The position numbers and the translations under genes were made by a program. A stretch of DNA of 64,000 nt from Alnus glutinosa. Lineage: Eukaryota; Streptophyta; Magnoliopsida; Fagales; Betulaceae. The DNA lies in contig NC_084898.1 of the NCBI RefSeq assembly GCF_958979055.1, positions 23,153,102-23,217,101 of the forward strand. Reading direction: 5' to 3'. This document shows, piece by piece, positions 49,629-61,131 of this stretch (position 1 is its first letter; each line of letters begins with the position of its first letter). The notes under the pieces were generated by a model that searched no databases, was not told the origin of the DNA, and saw nothing but the letters and a program-made list of their open reading frames with translations.

Positions 49629-50252
49629 GGGTAAATGTATAATAAATCCTTGAGTCGACGGGCGATTTGAAAATGGGCCCTCTCTTTTTAATTTTTAACA
49701 TTTATTCCTTAATTTTTTCGCATTTTTGAATTGGTCATTTCGTCCATTTTTCATTCAATTTTGTTAACTCCGTTTGGCTGAGTCACCAACTAAGCCTAAA
49801 AATGACGTCGTTTCAATATTTCCTTATTTTTTTTAATAATGTTGTTTAAAAATAAAAAAAAATAAATTAAAAATTTAAAAAAAGAAAAAAAGAAGGGGGT
49901 GGCTCTTGGCCACCATCGTTTTGGCCAAAAGGGTGGCTAAGCAACCCCCTGCCCGGTCTGGGGTGGCCAAACCACCCCCTTCTTTTTGTTTTTTTTTTTT
50001 TTTTTAATTTTTTTTATATATTTTATTATTTTTAAATAAAATTATTTAAAAAATAATAAAATATTGAAATGACGTCGTTTTTATGCTTAGTTAGTGACTT
50101 AGCCAAACGAAGTTAACAAAATTGGATGGAAAATTGAAGGAATGACCCAATTCAAAAACGCGAAAAAGTTAAGGAATAAATGTTTAAAATTAAAAAGTGA
50201 GGAATCGTTTTCAAATCGCGCGTCGACTCAGTAATTTATTATACATTTACCC
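49629..50252. mobile_element. Long-TIR MULE-like element, family 3 (624 bp)
   Basis: Inverted arms of about 200 bp start gggtaaatgtataataaat and end with the complement; they also share gagtcgac and aatgacgtcgtt blocks. A 9-bp target duplication with one mismatch flanks it (taaaaatta at 49620-49628, taagaatta at 50253-50261). The GC-rich core (about 49896-49980) is GGGGGTGGC/GCCACC-type between A and T tracts. There is no transposase. Confidence 0.88.
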
Positions 50253-50472
50253 TAAGAATTAATAAAGAATAAAGAATGACGTGGAAGTTAGGGAAAATAG
50301 GCTCGGACAATTCTTTGAGGGAATTTTAGCTTTGACCGATCTATCGGTGAGTAGGCTTGATTGATTGGTCTAACTCAACAAACACGATCGATCTATCATT
50401 GAACACTATATTGTAAATTTTATTTTATTTTATTTTTAAAAAAAGTAACTGATTTATCACTCTAAAAATAAA

Positions 50473-50655
50473 GAGAAATGATTCTTTACCACCTAAATAT
50501 ACAACTTTTTACCACCTTGTCTATGTGGCAAGGTGGTCCCCCACTTTATTTTATTTTTTAAAAATAAAAAAACTCTTAAATTAGTAGGGGACCATCTTGC
50601 CACATAGACAAGGTGGTGAAAAGTTGTATATTTAGGTGGTAGTGAATCATTACTC
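50473..50655. mobile_element. Palindromic MITE (GAGTAATGATT family), first of a pair
   Basis: A 183-bp near-palindrome: caccttgtctatgtggcaag on the left and its complement on the right, with termini gagaaatgattc and gaatcattactc. The central loop is AT-rich. Confidence 0.8.
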
Positions 50656-50694
50656 AAAAATAAATGATTGATCGATGTGGTGCGAGACATGTTA

Positions 50695-50877
50695 GAGTAA
50701 TGATTGAATACCACCCAAAGATACAACTTCTCACCACCTTGCCTATGTGGCAAGGTGGTCCCCCACTGTTTTTTGAGTTTTTTTATTTTTTAAAAATAAA
50801 TTAAGGTAGGGGACCACCTTGCTACATAGGCAAGGTGGTGAAAAGTTGTATTTTTAGGTGGTATTCAATCATTACTC
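50695..50877. mobile_element. Palindromic MITE (GAGTAATGATT family), second of a pair
   Basis: The same length (183 bp) and structure as its neighbour 39 bases away, with termini gagtaatgattgaatacc and the complement. The two differ by scattered substitutions. Confidence 0.8.
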
Positions 50878-51728
50878 GACATGTTAAAACTCCTAGTGGT
50901 CGATCGATAAAAGTAACTGATTGATTGGTGTGGCCCAAAGACATGTCAGATTAAATTAAATACCCTAGTGATCAATCAGTACTATACTATAGGTGATCGA
51001 TCAATGGCAGATAGTATGCAATTTAAATAATTCTAAAATTGCATAAATATTTTTTAAATAATTTTTTTTTAAAATTTTTAAATCTATCATAGGATTTGTG
51101 GGACTCAATATAAATCCACAATTCAATGGTAAATTTTAAAATGAAATGAGTAGGAGATGAATTTATATCATTTATCTTTTTATATTTTTCAAAAAAAAAA
51201 AAAAATTCATTGAGTTGATTGAAACTTCCACGCTAGCATTGTAGGATAGTTGTAGGATAAAATATAGTATATAACATGAAAAATGATATAAATCTATTCC
51301 CTACCCATCTCATTTTCAAATTAACCATTAGATTTATGGGATTTACATTGGACCTCACAAATTTAATGGTAAATTTAAAACTTGGTTGTATGAAAATTGG
51401 TAGGAGATGGATGTCTAACATGTTTCATATAACATTTATTTTTTATTTTATTTGAGAGTATTGCATGTACCGCATTTTTATCCAATAATTATACCGCAAT
51501 GTTGATTTGGCCGTCCCAACCGGCCAGAGAATCAATTGTTCCTTTTTTAAAAAATAAAAAATAAAAAATTAAGAGTTAATTGAAACTGTCACATTATGTG
51601 AGATAATTATAAGATAAAAATGTAGTTTTTACCTTGCTCTTTATTTTGATGACGGGCTGATAATTTGGACTTAAAAAAATTAATGAAAATAATTTTTTTA
51701 GTAACAAAAACTTGTGGAGTACTTTTTT

Positions 51729-51927
51729 GGGTTAAATACAAAATTGCCCATTGTAGTTTAAAAACTTTATTTTTTACCTTATGAGTTTCATTTTTATCAT
51801 AGGTGGTACCTACAGTATGAAAAAAGATGAAAATGGTATATCTGTCCATTTTTCCATCCAAAATTGACAGAAATCCACGTCAGCACCATGTGGCGACATT
51901 CAAAATGCAACATGTGGCTACACTAAG

Positions 51928-51958
<31 letters not shown>

Positions 51959-52662
51959 TTGTAGGGGTGGGTTTTGGGCTACATGGGGTGGCCGAACCAC
52001 TCCCAGGCCAACCGATCTGATCTGGGGGTGGCCGAACCACCCCCACATTGGCCCACTCTTGCAGTATTTTTTTTTTTTTTTAAAGCCCTAAAATTACAAA
52101 AAAAAAAAAAAAACAGTGTGATCACGTGTCGCATTTTGAATGGTGTCACATAGCGCTGCCGTTAATTTTCGTCAGTTTTGGATAGAAAAATAGACAGAGT
52201 TACCATTTCTATTTTTTTTCCCATACTACAAGTATTACTTATGATAAAAATTAAAACTCAAGAGGTAAAAAATAAAAGCTAGGTATTTTAACCCCACTTT
52301 TTTTTTTTTAAATAAAATAAAATAAAATTGTAAGGATGGCTCAGCCACCCATTTTAGGCCACATGGGGTGGCCAGTTTGGGGGTGGCCGAACCACCCCCA
52401 CACAGGCCCACTCTTACAATTTTTATTATTATTATTTTTTATTTTTTTTAAAGGCTCTAAAATAATAATAATAATAAAATAGTATGATCACGTGTCACAT
52501 TTTGAATTATGTAACATGACGCTGGCGTTAATTTCCGTAAATTTTGAATGGAAAAATAGATGAAGGTATTATTTCTATTTTTTTCTCATACTACAAGTAC
52601 AACTTATAATAAAAATTAAAACTCAAGAGGTAAAAAATAAAGGCAAGTAGGTATTTTAACCC
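51729..52662. mobile_element. Long-TIR MULE-like element, family 1, with duplicated right half
   Basis: The left end is gggttaaatac and the outer right end is gtattttaaccc. A perfect 9-bp target duplication, tactttttt, flanks it at 51720-51728 and 52663-52671. Inside, the core plus right arm occurs twice (about 51962-52291 and 52325-52662), each with a GGGGTGGCCGAACC-type cassette followed by a gatcacgtgtc block. It belongs with the element at 13898-14826. Confidence 0.85.
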
Positions 52663-52667
52663 TACTT

Positions 52668-52714
<47 letters not shown>

Positions 52715-53036
52715 TAAAAAAAAAAACGTTTGAGACCACTTTTCAAGGCTTCAAAACCTAACTCAACTCCCTGAAAACTCATGCCAATTTTCCCTGCAAA
52801 CAAACATCTGCCGAGAAATAAAAGCAGTTGAGAGCAGCCAGAACCAGAAAGTCCACACGCGACCATTTATTTCCACTTCCCAAACCCCATCTCCCTCACA
52901 CTCCTGCAATATCATCTTCATCTTCATCTTCCACAACCCTGTCGTCTTCTTTATTTTCTATTCAATTTTCTTAAACTCATAATACTGGACCACCACTCAA
53001 CCAGTCTTCTCTCTGACCCTCGATCGATTCCGCCCG

Positions 53037-56000
53037 ATGGGGTTCTTGAGGCGAATAGCGGGTTTTCTAGGAATTGTCAAGGACGATCACGAACCCAAAG
53101 ACGAAGACGACGAGAACAACAACAACAACGATGAGAATTCTGATTCTCAGGCCCATAATCGGGCCCATTTCCAAGATACCGGGCTCCCTCGTAGAGGCTT
53201 CGGCGTGCCAGTCCAGGTCGTCGTCGACCGGCCCCAGCTCGGTCCAGTCCTCGGTCCCTGTAACCCCGGCGACGGCGGCGTCCAGGTCGATCATTCACTC
53301 CTCTCCCCATTTCAATATTGGATTCATAGTTCTCCGATTAATTCTATTTGCTAATTCTGGTTTAATTTAGTTAGTCTACAATTTAGAATTGTAATGTTGG
53401 TATTTTTTTCTTGTGGGTAATTCAAAGCAGGAATATTTTTGTAGTTTTATGACTGTTTAGTTATTGGGTCAATTGCTTAGTTCTCTAGTTTATTTTATTT
53501 GCTGATTCTGGTTTTGTTTAGTTAGTCTACAACTTAGTATTGTAAATCTGGTATATTTTTCTTGTGGGTAATTCAAAGCTGGAAGATTTAGTGGTTTTAT
53601 GACTGTTTAGTTATTGGGTCTTGCTCTCTTGGTGGGCTTTGGATCGGATTTTTGCTCACAGTCCAAAATCTAAACGAGGCAATTGTATTGATAATAAGTG
53701 CTTGGTTGTGTTTAAATTTACTGAAGGTTGATTGAGTTATTGTTGCACTTAAGTTGGTATGTTATTGACAAAGTTTTGAATGAGTGCCTCATTGAATTAT
53801 TGAGTTATTGTTGCACTTAAATTAAACGGATCATGCACATATTGCGATTTGCGGGTTTTCAGGGTGTGAATCTGGTTTCCATCCACCAATTTAGTTGTGT
53901 GGGAAGATGTAAAGAAATACCAATTTCAAATTTTGTACAATATTTTTCATGGACTTTGAACCTTGAAATATGTTCATCTGGAAGGACAATTTGGAGCTGT
54001 TTTATTAAATCTGTGCCACCTTGGATTCAGCAAATCCAAATGCAAAATCGATCTTTTTCCATGCATCTAATAAATCAATATGAACTTAAGTGTATGAAAA
54101 AGAAACTTTTGCAGGATTAGTATTTAGTGTAATATTATTGGCTTTGCACCAAGTCAATGCATTAGAGGATGAGTTCCTCCTCCCGCCCCTCTAGTATTAT
54201 GTATGTCATCATATTATCTATTTTTAAAAAAAGGAGAGGGAAACATAAAAATGGTTAAATTTCTTATTGTTTTGGTTGAAAAGAAGTGACGTATTGGTAG
54301 ACGTTTAGAATATCTAATTCTATGCATAATACAGATGTTAGACATTGCAAAATATGTATGCATGGGTTGATTATTGTTTGACTTTACAAATTGATTGATT
54401 GGTTATTGTGGTTTAACCTTTTCAAATACTATAATGATTGCTCTCATAGCCTTCAATTGATAGCGTTAGGTGCCCCTAAGTACATAGATAGTATACATAT
54501 GACACACCAAACAAAATCCCAAGAAAAAAAAAAAAACCACAAAACCCGGAAAACCCTCAAGCCCAACAAGCACACAAACCCGGACCCACATCACCCCCAA
54601 AGCCCAAATGAAGTACTCAACGCTATAGTACGTGAGCCTTGCCTTTCCCATGTTTAGAAGACGCACAAGCAGTGCTACTAATTGCTACCTCACGTGCTGT
54701 AGGATGCCATATCTGAGATAAATGCGTAACATCTACTGCCATATCCTTGTGGTTCTTTGGGAGTCAAGTCTCTATCTTGAATAACCACCTCATGCATACT
54801 TATAGTAACTATCCATGTATATGTTGCATTTTCCTTTCTTTATACCATGTCCTCCTACATCAAGTCACCACTCGCCAAGTATCTGCGTAGTGCCCGCTCT
54901 AATTTTGTTGTGTTTGTTGTTTGTACAACATGCACTAGGAGTTGTTGGAAATAATGTTGATCATGCTCCTTAAATGGGAGATTTGCTTTGGCTAGTTCAA
55001 GGGAAAAAAAAAATACCAATTGGACAGTGAATTGGCATTTTTCTCATTTATCTACGTAGAATCTAAACTAGAAATTTTTGTCAATGAAACCGAAATTGAG
55101 TGACATCCCAGAAAATTAGTCTCCAATTGGGAAGATGAATTGTCCACATTGAGTGAGTGGATTATGAAGGTGCTTATTGGTGCTAAGTCTTATATTGACT
55201 CCTTACTAGGTGAGACTGAGCTTTATAAGTGATTCTAGAGAGATTGTGACACCTAGAAAGTTAGTCTCATATTGGAAAGATGAGTTGCTCATATTGAGTA
55301 AGTAGATTATAAAGGAGTCCATGGGTGCTAACTCCCACATTGATTCATTACTAGGTGAGACTAGGCTCTATAGTTAATTCTAGGGAGCTAAAGTCGCAAC
55401 TTGACTAGTCATTTTGAAGTGATAGTGAAAGTGTGACTAGCACTATACCAGGATTGTTACAAATGGTATCAGAACAATCTAATAATACCATGTGACGCTT
55501 AAGCACTGCATGTCATGGGCCCTGATGAGGACGTCATGGATTTAAGTGGGGTAGATTATGACATCTCAGAAAGTTAGTTGCACATTGGAAAGATGAGTTG
55601 TCCACATTAAATCGGTGGATTATAAAAGTGCTCATAGGTGTTAAGTCTCATATTGGTCTCTACTAGGTGAGACTGAGCTTTATAAGTGATTATAGAGAGC
55701 TTCAATTGTAACTTGACTAATTCTTTTGGAGTGATAGTGTGGATGTAGCTAGTGCTTTCTCTGGGTTATTACATTGAGTTAAATTGCAGGCAGCATGACC
55801 ATAATTTCTGCTAGCCATTCTTGGTCCTTTTTGATTTCATATCCTGAGTGGTTGAAGATGAGGATGTGGGTGCTCCAATTGAATAGTGTGTTGACATGTG
55901 GTATTTAATAAGGGAATGACACGCCATCGTACAAACTAGTGCCAGACATGCATGAGGTAGGTGTTGCAGGGAAATGTCATTGTTAAAAGATTCAAAATAT

Positions 56001-58865
56001 GAAGTGCAAGGAAATGTTGTCATTCATTCCTTAGTTATGTATGGGATCAAAAGCTTCTAGTCTGTCAACATGATTACTTTATGTTGGATTTTTCGCCTCA
56101 ATTGGCGGTCCTACCACTCTTCAAACAGTGGATATTTTAACATTTTACCTAGAGTCTAGCATTGTAATTCCATAGCAGAGTATATGGAGCTTTTAGCTTT
56201 CGGAACTAATGAACAGCTGTGGGAATGGTTCATTGACGTTAGAAATTAGCCCCATACTGAAAGAAAATGAGTGGAGAAATAATATTTTAATGTTTCTGTG
56301 ACTTTGTGAAACTGAAGAACCAGGGTTTGCAATCTTCCCTGCCCCACCAGGTACCTGATCTGATCCAACCGTAATGGGATGGGTTCTTCCCGGTACGGGT
56401 AGTTATTCTTCATTCTCTCTATCTCAGCCAGCTCCTCATCCCTCGTTGATGGTGATCTCAGGTACTCTCTTTCTCCACCCACTCCCCCGGGTGCCAGTGA
56501 TCTCGTCTTCCTCAAACCCCTTCTACTCATAGGAAACTCCTGAACTCACAATTCGTTCACCTCCATAGTGCTTGCCCTTGTGTTCTCCACGATTCCTCCC
56601 CCTTGCTGAGCTCAGATCCAGCCCCCCAAGGTTTCCCCCCATCCTCTATATATTTTCTCTAAATTGGTGTAAAATTTATGATACATTTTCAGGATTCGTT
56701 GTCAATGGCCAGATTGAGGTAAGAAATGTAGGGATCTTCCAGACTGTATCAACAAGTGGTGGGGTGGGGACTGGGGGAGGGTATTTCTAAAAAACCGGGG
56801 ACAGGGAGAGTACATTTCTAGATGGAGCATGGATGGGGTGAACCCTATGCCAAACCTGCCCCATTCCCAACCCTGTAGAGAACACACTATGATTAATTGT
56901 TTGGTCTGCTCCAGATGAGCATCTTTTGTTCTCAAGATTACCACATAAAAGCTAGTATCAATTCTTATTAAAGAAAAAGGAAAAAAGAAAAAGCTTTCTA
57001 TTGTTTATGAGAGCTTAAATGGTTGTAATGTGACTCTGTGGGTTGTGGGTTGAAACTCGCATTTATTGAAAACATTGAAGAAGGGATGTCTTACCACTTA
57101 ATTGAGGCCACATATTCTTCATTTTTATTGATGCAGCATCTAGACCATGGCAATGAATTTAGTGGGTCTTGTTTTTGGATACGTACTCTATTTGATGAGT
57201 TTCTGCATCAAACTTCTGAGGCTAAATTCAAAGTTGTCCAAGGTGGTTTTATTCAGCTGAAAGAAAAAGTTCACAAAGAGTGGTAGAGGTGGGAAATAAA
57301 ATAGAGACGTCGGTTGGATGTAAATAACTAAAGTAGTTGAGTTTTCAAGCACTCTGTGAAACATGGGTATCTTTTGAATTTTGGGTTCAGCTTCGTCAGA
57401 GATGTTCTTTACTTGAGATTTTGTAACAACGGCTTTGTGGTAATAGAAGTTTTGTTTCTGCTTTCAGACATATGTCTAACATGCCCCAAATAATAGGAGT
57501 TTGATGAGGTTGGGCTGATGATTCTGATAACATTTTTTATGTACCATTTTTGCTCTTTCTAGCTAGGTGTTCACATCTGCATGTATTGAGAAAACGAAAG
57601 TGTGCGGTCTATCAGTTAGAAATGCTAAAAGACCTCCATTGTAATAGCATTTCCATTGTTTTAATTGTAGACCGAAGCTTTCTTGTCGTCATTTTATTGG
57701 ACTGCTTTGTATGAACAATATAAACGAAAGATCTTATATATCTTTCGACACATAGATGAGACTCTCGATGCATAGATGAGAGTTTCTTGTCGCTACCAGT
57801 TAATAGTGTAACGTTCAATCTTATCCCAACTTCTTGGATATGTGTTTCATTAGTAACCTTATGCTTATTGTTCCCTTGGATGGCTGCATCCGTGCCTTGA
57901 ATATCAGTTGTACTTGTGGTGACCTAAAGCTTGGAAAATTCACCAAGGGATAATTTCTGTTAATGCAAACTCCTTGGCTTTCGTATACATCAAATCGTAC
58001 TGCTTAGTGACTAAAGGCCAAAGTTGTTTTGGTCTCCATAGGAAACACCAAATCAGCCTGCCTTTAGCAATACGATGAAAGCTCATTTTATTGTTTCTGA
58101 ATAGAATTAACCATTCCCCTCTGGCTGGGGTTGATTTCATTAGTCTGGTTGCAGAATACAAATATATCAGTTACAGTTCTTGCCATAGCTGTCTACGCCT
58201 ATTTCCAATATGGACTAACACTGATCACGTATTCGTGAAATTTGGTTCTATTATTGGTCCAGGAAATAGACAGAAGTTATGGCCTGGTTTCTCTAGCTGT
58301 TGGCATTAGTTGTGCCTGACACTATGATGTGCGTATCTAGAGATGCAGTTGCCCTTCTTACTGTTCCAAGCTTGAAAATTTCAGTGTGAGAAGCAACTCC
58401 TAGTGGAAAGAGACTCCTTTCCTTTCATTAATGATCAGGATGCGACTACTAAATGATTAGGAAGATGAGACATGATATATAACTTAGTCATGCTAGGCAC
58501 TCAGGATACACTGCATTCATGCTAGTAGGTGCTGCTTCTTGTTAAGTGGCAAGTCTATATTGCCATCCTCTTCCTGCTAGCGTATTGTCGGAAATGTAAC
58601 AACTCTTGCACATTCAAATCATTTACAGGGTCTGAGATGGTATGCAAAGCAGCTGAGGATAGATGAAGACGGAGATGTAGCAGACGAGTTCCTCGACGAG
58701 GTCCTGCCGGAGACGTCAACCAATACAGAAGATCGTCAAAGGCCATTCCCGAGGTTTGAAGTTAAGTACAGTACAAGGCCGGCCAAAGTGAAGAACCTGG
58801 GTCTGTCGCGTGATGGGAAAATTCAACAGTGTGTGGAGCACCAAGGCAGATTGCAGTGGGCATGA
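53037..58865 (+). CDS. Conserved plant protein of unknown function, two exons
   Basis: Exon 1 (53037-53285, 83 codons) and exon 2 (58629-58865, 78 codons plus stop) join in phase 0 to 161 aa across a 5343-bp intron (cag/gt and acag borders). The N-terminus, MGFLRRIAGFLGIVKDD, is followed by an acidic Asn/Asp/Glu tract at about 17-37 and by PRRGFGVPVQVVVDRPQLGP at 51-70. Exon 2 begins GLRWYAKQLRIDEDGDVADE and contains RPFPRFEVKYSTRPAKVKNL. I recall similar uncharacterised plant proteins but no tested function. No signal peptide, membrane segment or known catalytic motif is visible. The donor sequence after GT is weak, so a small extra exon cannot be fully excluded. The intron contains a TRIM. 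Confidence 0.8.
53350..53640. repeat. Tandem duplication, 151-bp period, in the first intron
   Basis: Units start at 53350 and 53501 (gctaattctgg and gctgattctgg) and share gtttagttagtctacaa, cttgtgggtaattcaaagc and tatgactgtttagttattgg. It begins 64 bases after the exon 1 donor. Confidence 0.8.
55101..55773 (+). mobile_element. TRIM with three LTRs (215-bp LTR family)
   Basis: LTR copies: a 3'-truncated one at 55101 to about 55244, and full ones at 55247-55461 and 55559-55773 (each 215 bp). All begin tgaca and the full ones end ttaca. A primer site, tggtatcagaac, lies at 55464-55475 just after the second LTR, and a purine-rich aagtggggtaga precedes the third. The whole array is flanked by the 5-bp duplication ttgag (55096-55100 and 55774-55778). 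It has no coding region. Confidence 0.88.
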
Positions 58866-60179
58866 AGTACCTTGAAAAGAGATTGATCAGGCTTATTGGG
58901 TGGTAGGGTTTGTTTAGGCCTCAGCACAAGTATGTTGTCTGTTGGTTTAGAAAGAACAGTAATTGTTTGTCCTGTATGGATTGTGGACCCTGCTGCAACC
59001 CTTCGTATCAATGTAGATGTGTTATTCTTATGGATTTTCTTTGATGCTTCTCATCGCTCAATAATTTTTGGGAATTGGATGCTTTTCAAACTAAATTGCA
59101 AACTACAGACACAGATAGAAGAAGAGGCCGTGCAAATTAATCACAGCTTCTCACCCCACCCCTCCCAAAACAGAAAAAAGAACGTTCAGCTACACCATTG
59201 ATAAGATCAAATAGTATTCATCTCAGCTCATGGTCATGATTTCATTTTTATGTGATAAATAAAGTTGGAAATAAGTCTTGGAAGTTTATCACAGATGAAA
59301 ATGCTTTTCAAACAAAAATATTTTGCAATATAAATGTACAAAGTGGGATGGGCAGGAATACTTATTCCATGTTGGTTCATGATGAGATTCATTTTGTTGA
59401 TATAAATGATAGAAAAGATGCCATTAAAATTTGTAGAAATTTCTTCAGAAAAGGGCCCAATTCTGTAGATCATGCATTATGGGTTAAATTACCTATTGTC
59501 CAAACTGCCACTGTTCAAACGGATGAAAATTTGTATCAATTTTATCTAATAGGCCCAATGCTCCTTTAAAGGTTCAAATATCTTTGAGTGCAAACAATTT
59601 TTTAAGTCACGTCAGTAATGAAGTCAGGTCTTATCCCCAATCCATATAAAGGGGCGCCTTTGCACGGGCCCGAAATGTCATAGAGATGAGTACATGAAGT
59701 GATTTACATTGAGAGGTTTCTTGTCATATATATTAAAAAAAAAAAAAAAAAAGTGAGGCCCAAATATTTATCTGAAATGACAAAAGAAAATCAATGAAGA
59801 AAAAAGTTTGAATACATAATATCAGGTTAAATTACTAATTATTTAAAAAACTTTAATTAAAAAAAAATTATTTAATTATTTAATTAATATTCCAAGATTG
59901 TAAAAGCCCTCTAATAACTCAAGTGCATAAATTTGGTCTAAAGTCACCCCATTAATTAAACATTTAGCTCAAATGATCAGTAATCTTTCAAGTCACAACT
60001 GAAAGCTTCTCATACAAAATTCAAAACCAGTTGCACGACTCAATTAATCCTCAAAACGCACAACATAAGCATAATATATAAGAGAGGGCGTGCAATTCTT
60101 CCCCACAAAATCCAAAAAAAAAAAAGAAAGAAAGAAAAACCCCACAACTAGGCATACTATTACAGCCAAACAAATCTAC
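58866..60179. other. 3' flank of the unknown gene and intergenic DNA
   Basis: The first part is probably the 3' UTR; an AATAAA signal lies at 59258-59263, about 390 bases after the stop. Beyond it the DNA is AT-rich with short frames and an A run near 59737. I see no further gene before the LEA gene. Confidence 0.5.
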
Positions 60180-60665
60180 TTAATACTTGTGCCCTGGACG
60201 GTGCCCTCCAAGCGGGTATGTTGGAACAGTTGCCCCAGGCATAGGAACCGCGGTTCCAACAGGCTGATGCCCGTGTGTACCAACAAGCGGTGGCTCGTGG
60301 TGGTGGGCCTGGTGGCTGTGGTGATACTTGTTGCTCAGTTTCTCCGCCGCGTGCTTCCCTTTTTCAGCATGCAGCTTCATTTTGGCTTCAGCCTCCTTAG
60401 CTTTTCTACGTTCCTCCGCCACCTTTTTCTCCTCCTCAGTCTTCGCCGCCGCTTTCTCGGCCTGCAATCATCAAAGTATTGATTAAATTATTAATCTTTA
60501 AATACGAGTGTACTCCATAATATAATATTCCAACCATTCTGATCTTGCTCGATCTATTCTAGTTCAAAATTAAATAACCTTTTCTTCAACTTTGGCTTTA
60601 TAGATGTTTACGTGCTCCTTGGCTGAACTTGCCATGTTGCTGAGTTTCTCCTTTGCAGACTGCAT
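60180..60665 (-). CDS. Late embryogenesis abundant protein, LEA_1 (D-113) type
   Basis: Exon 1 (60665-60579, 29 codons) and exon 2 (60461-60180) join in phase 0 to 122 aa. The start MQSAKEKLSNMASSAKEHVN is characteristic of LEA group 1 (PF03760). A Lys/Glu/Ala-rich amphipathic segment runs to about residue 80 (EKAAAKTEEEKKVAEERRKA and beyond). A His-rich part (HHSHQAHHHEP) and a Gly/Pro-rich tail ending GGHRPGHKY follow. No signal peptide or membrane segment is seen, in line with a soluble, intrinsically disordered protein. Family members accumulate in seeds and under water deficit and protect proteins and membranes; that role is by analogy. An ABRE-type box and a TATA box lie upstream. Confidence 0.93.
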
Positions 60666-60757
60666 CTGATATCTCTTCTTTACAGACAGAAAAGAAAAGG
60701 CTTTGAATATTTGATAGGAATTCACGAAGCTCTTTAATTAATTCAATCTTTTCCAAT

Positions 60758-60765
60758 TATTTATA
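60758..60765 (-). promoter_or_regulatory. Candidate TATA box of the LEA gene
   Basis: Read on the minus strand it is tataaata, about 95 bases upstream of the start codon and about 70 bases downstream of the ABRE-type box. The spacing suits a functional core promoter. Confidence 0.5.
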
Positions 60766-60822
60766 ATTGGAAAAGAGGAAGACGGGGATCGAAGTGAATT
60801 GTCAAGAAGAATCGAGGGGCTC

Positions 60823-60843
60823 GACACGTTGATTGCCACGTGT
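60823..60843 (-). promoter_or_regulatory. ABRE-type box with neighbouring ACGT element
   Basis: On the minus strand acacgtggc (60843-60835) matches the abscisic-acid-responsive element core ACGTGGC. A second ACGT motif, aacgtgtc (60830-60823), lies 5 bases away. Paired ABREs close to a TATA box are typical of ABA- and drought-induced LEA genes. The response itself is inferred. Confidence 0.6.
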
Positions 60844-61131
60844 TGAACATGCAGGTTGGGTGTGTTTGATATGCTGCCACAATGCTGCGAACAAGAAAGA
60901 AACAAATTCTCTTGTTCTTAATTAATTATTGTTGGATCTCATCGAAAACGAAAACAAAGTGGATGAGGGAACAGTAATTAAAGTTGTTTGGTAATAATTT
61001 TGAAAAGAGGTCGATTTTTTGGGGGGAGAAAAGTGAATTGTTGCAAGAAATAAGACCAATAATTTATCTTATATCAAGTCTTTAAATAAAAAGTATTGAT
61101 ATAAAATGTTATGGTACTATCATATATTAAA

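Larger units (their letters stand above)
48074..53036. other. Intergenic region between AP2M and the unknown gene
   Basis: AP2M (minus) and the unknown gene (plus) diverge from this region, so it holds both promoters at its ends. The first 350 bases are GC-richer and are probably AP2M leader and promoter. The rest is AT-rich with decayed repeats at 48880-49350, long-TIR elements (49629-50252, 51729-52662) and a MITE pair (50473-50877). No gene was found. Confidence 0.65.

Noticed and set aside
56246..56900. Gene on the minus strand with a 94-codon frame (starts MSRRGLRKTRSLAPGGVGGE)
   Set aside because: It lies in the large intron of the unknown gene, next to G-rich repeat-like sequence. No family is recognised and no splice-consistent extension was found.
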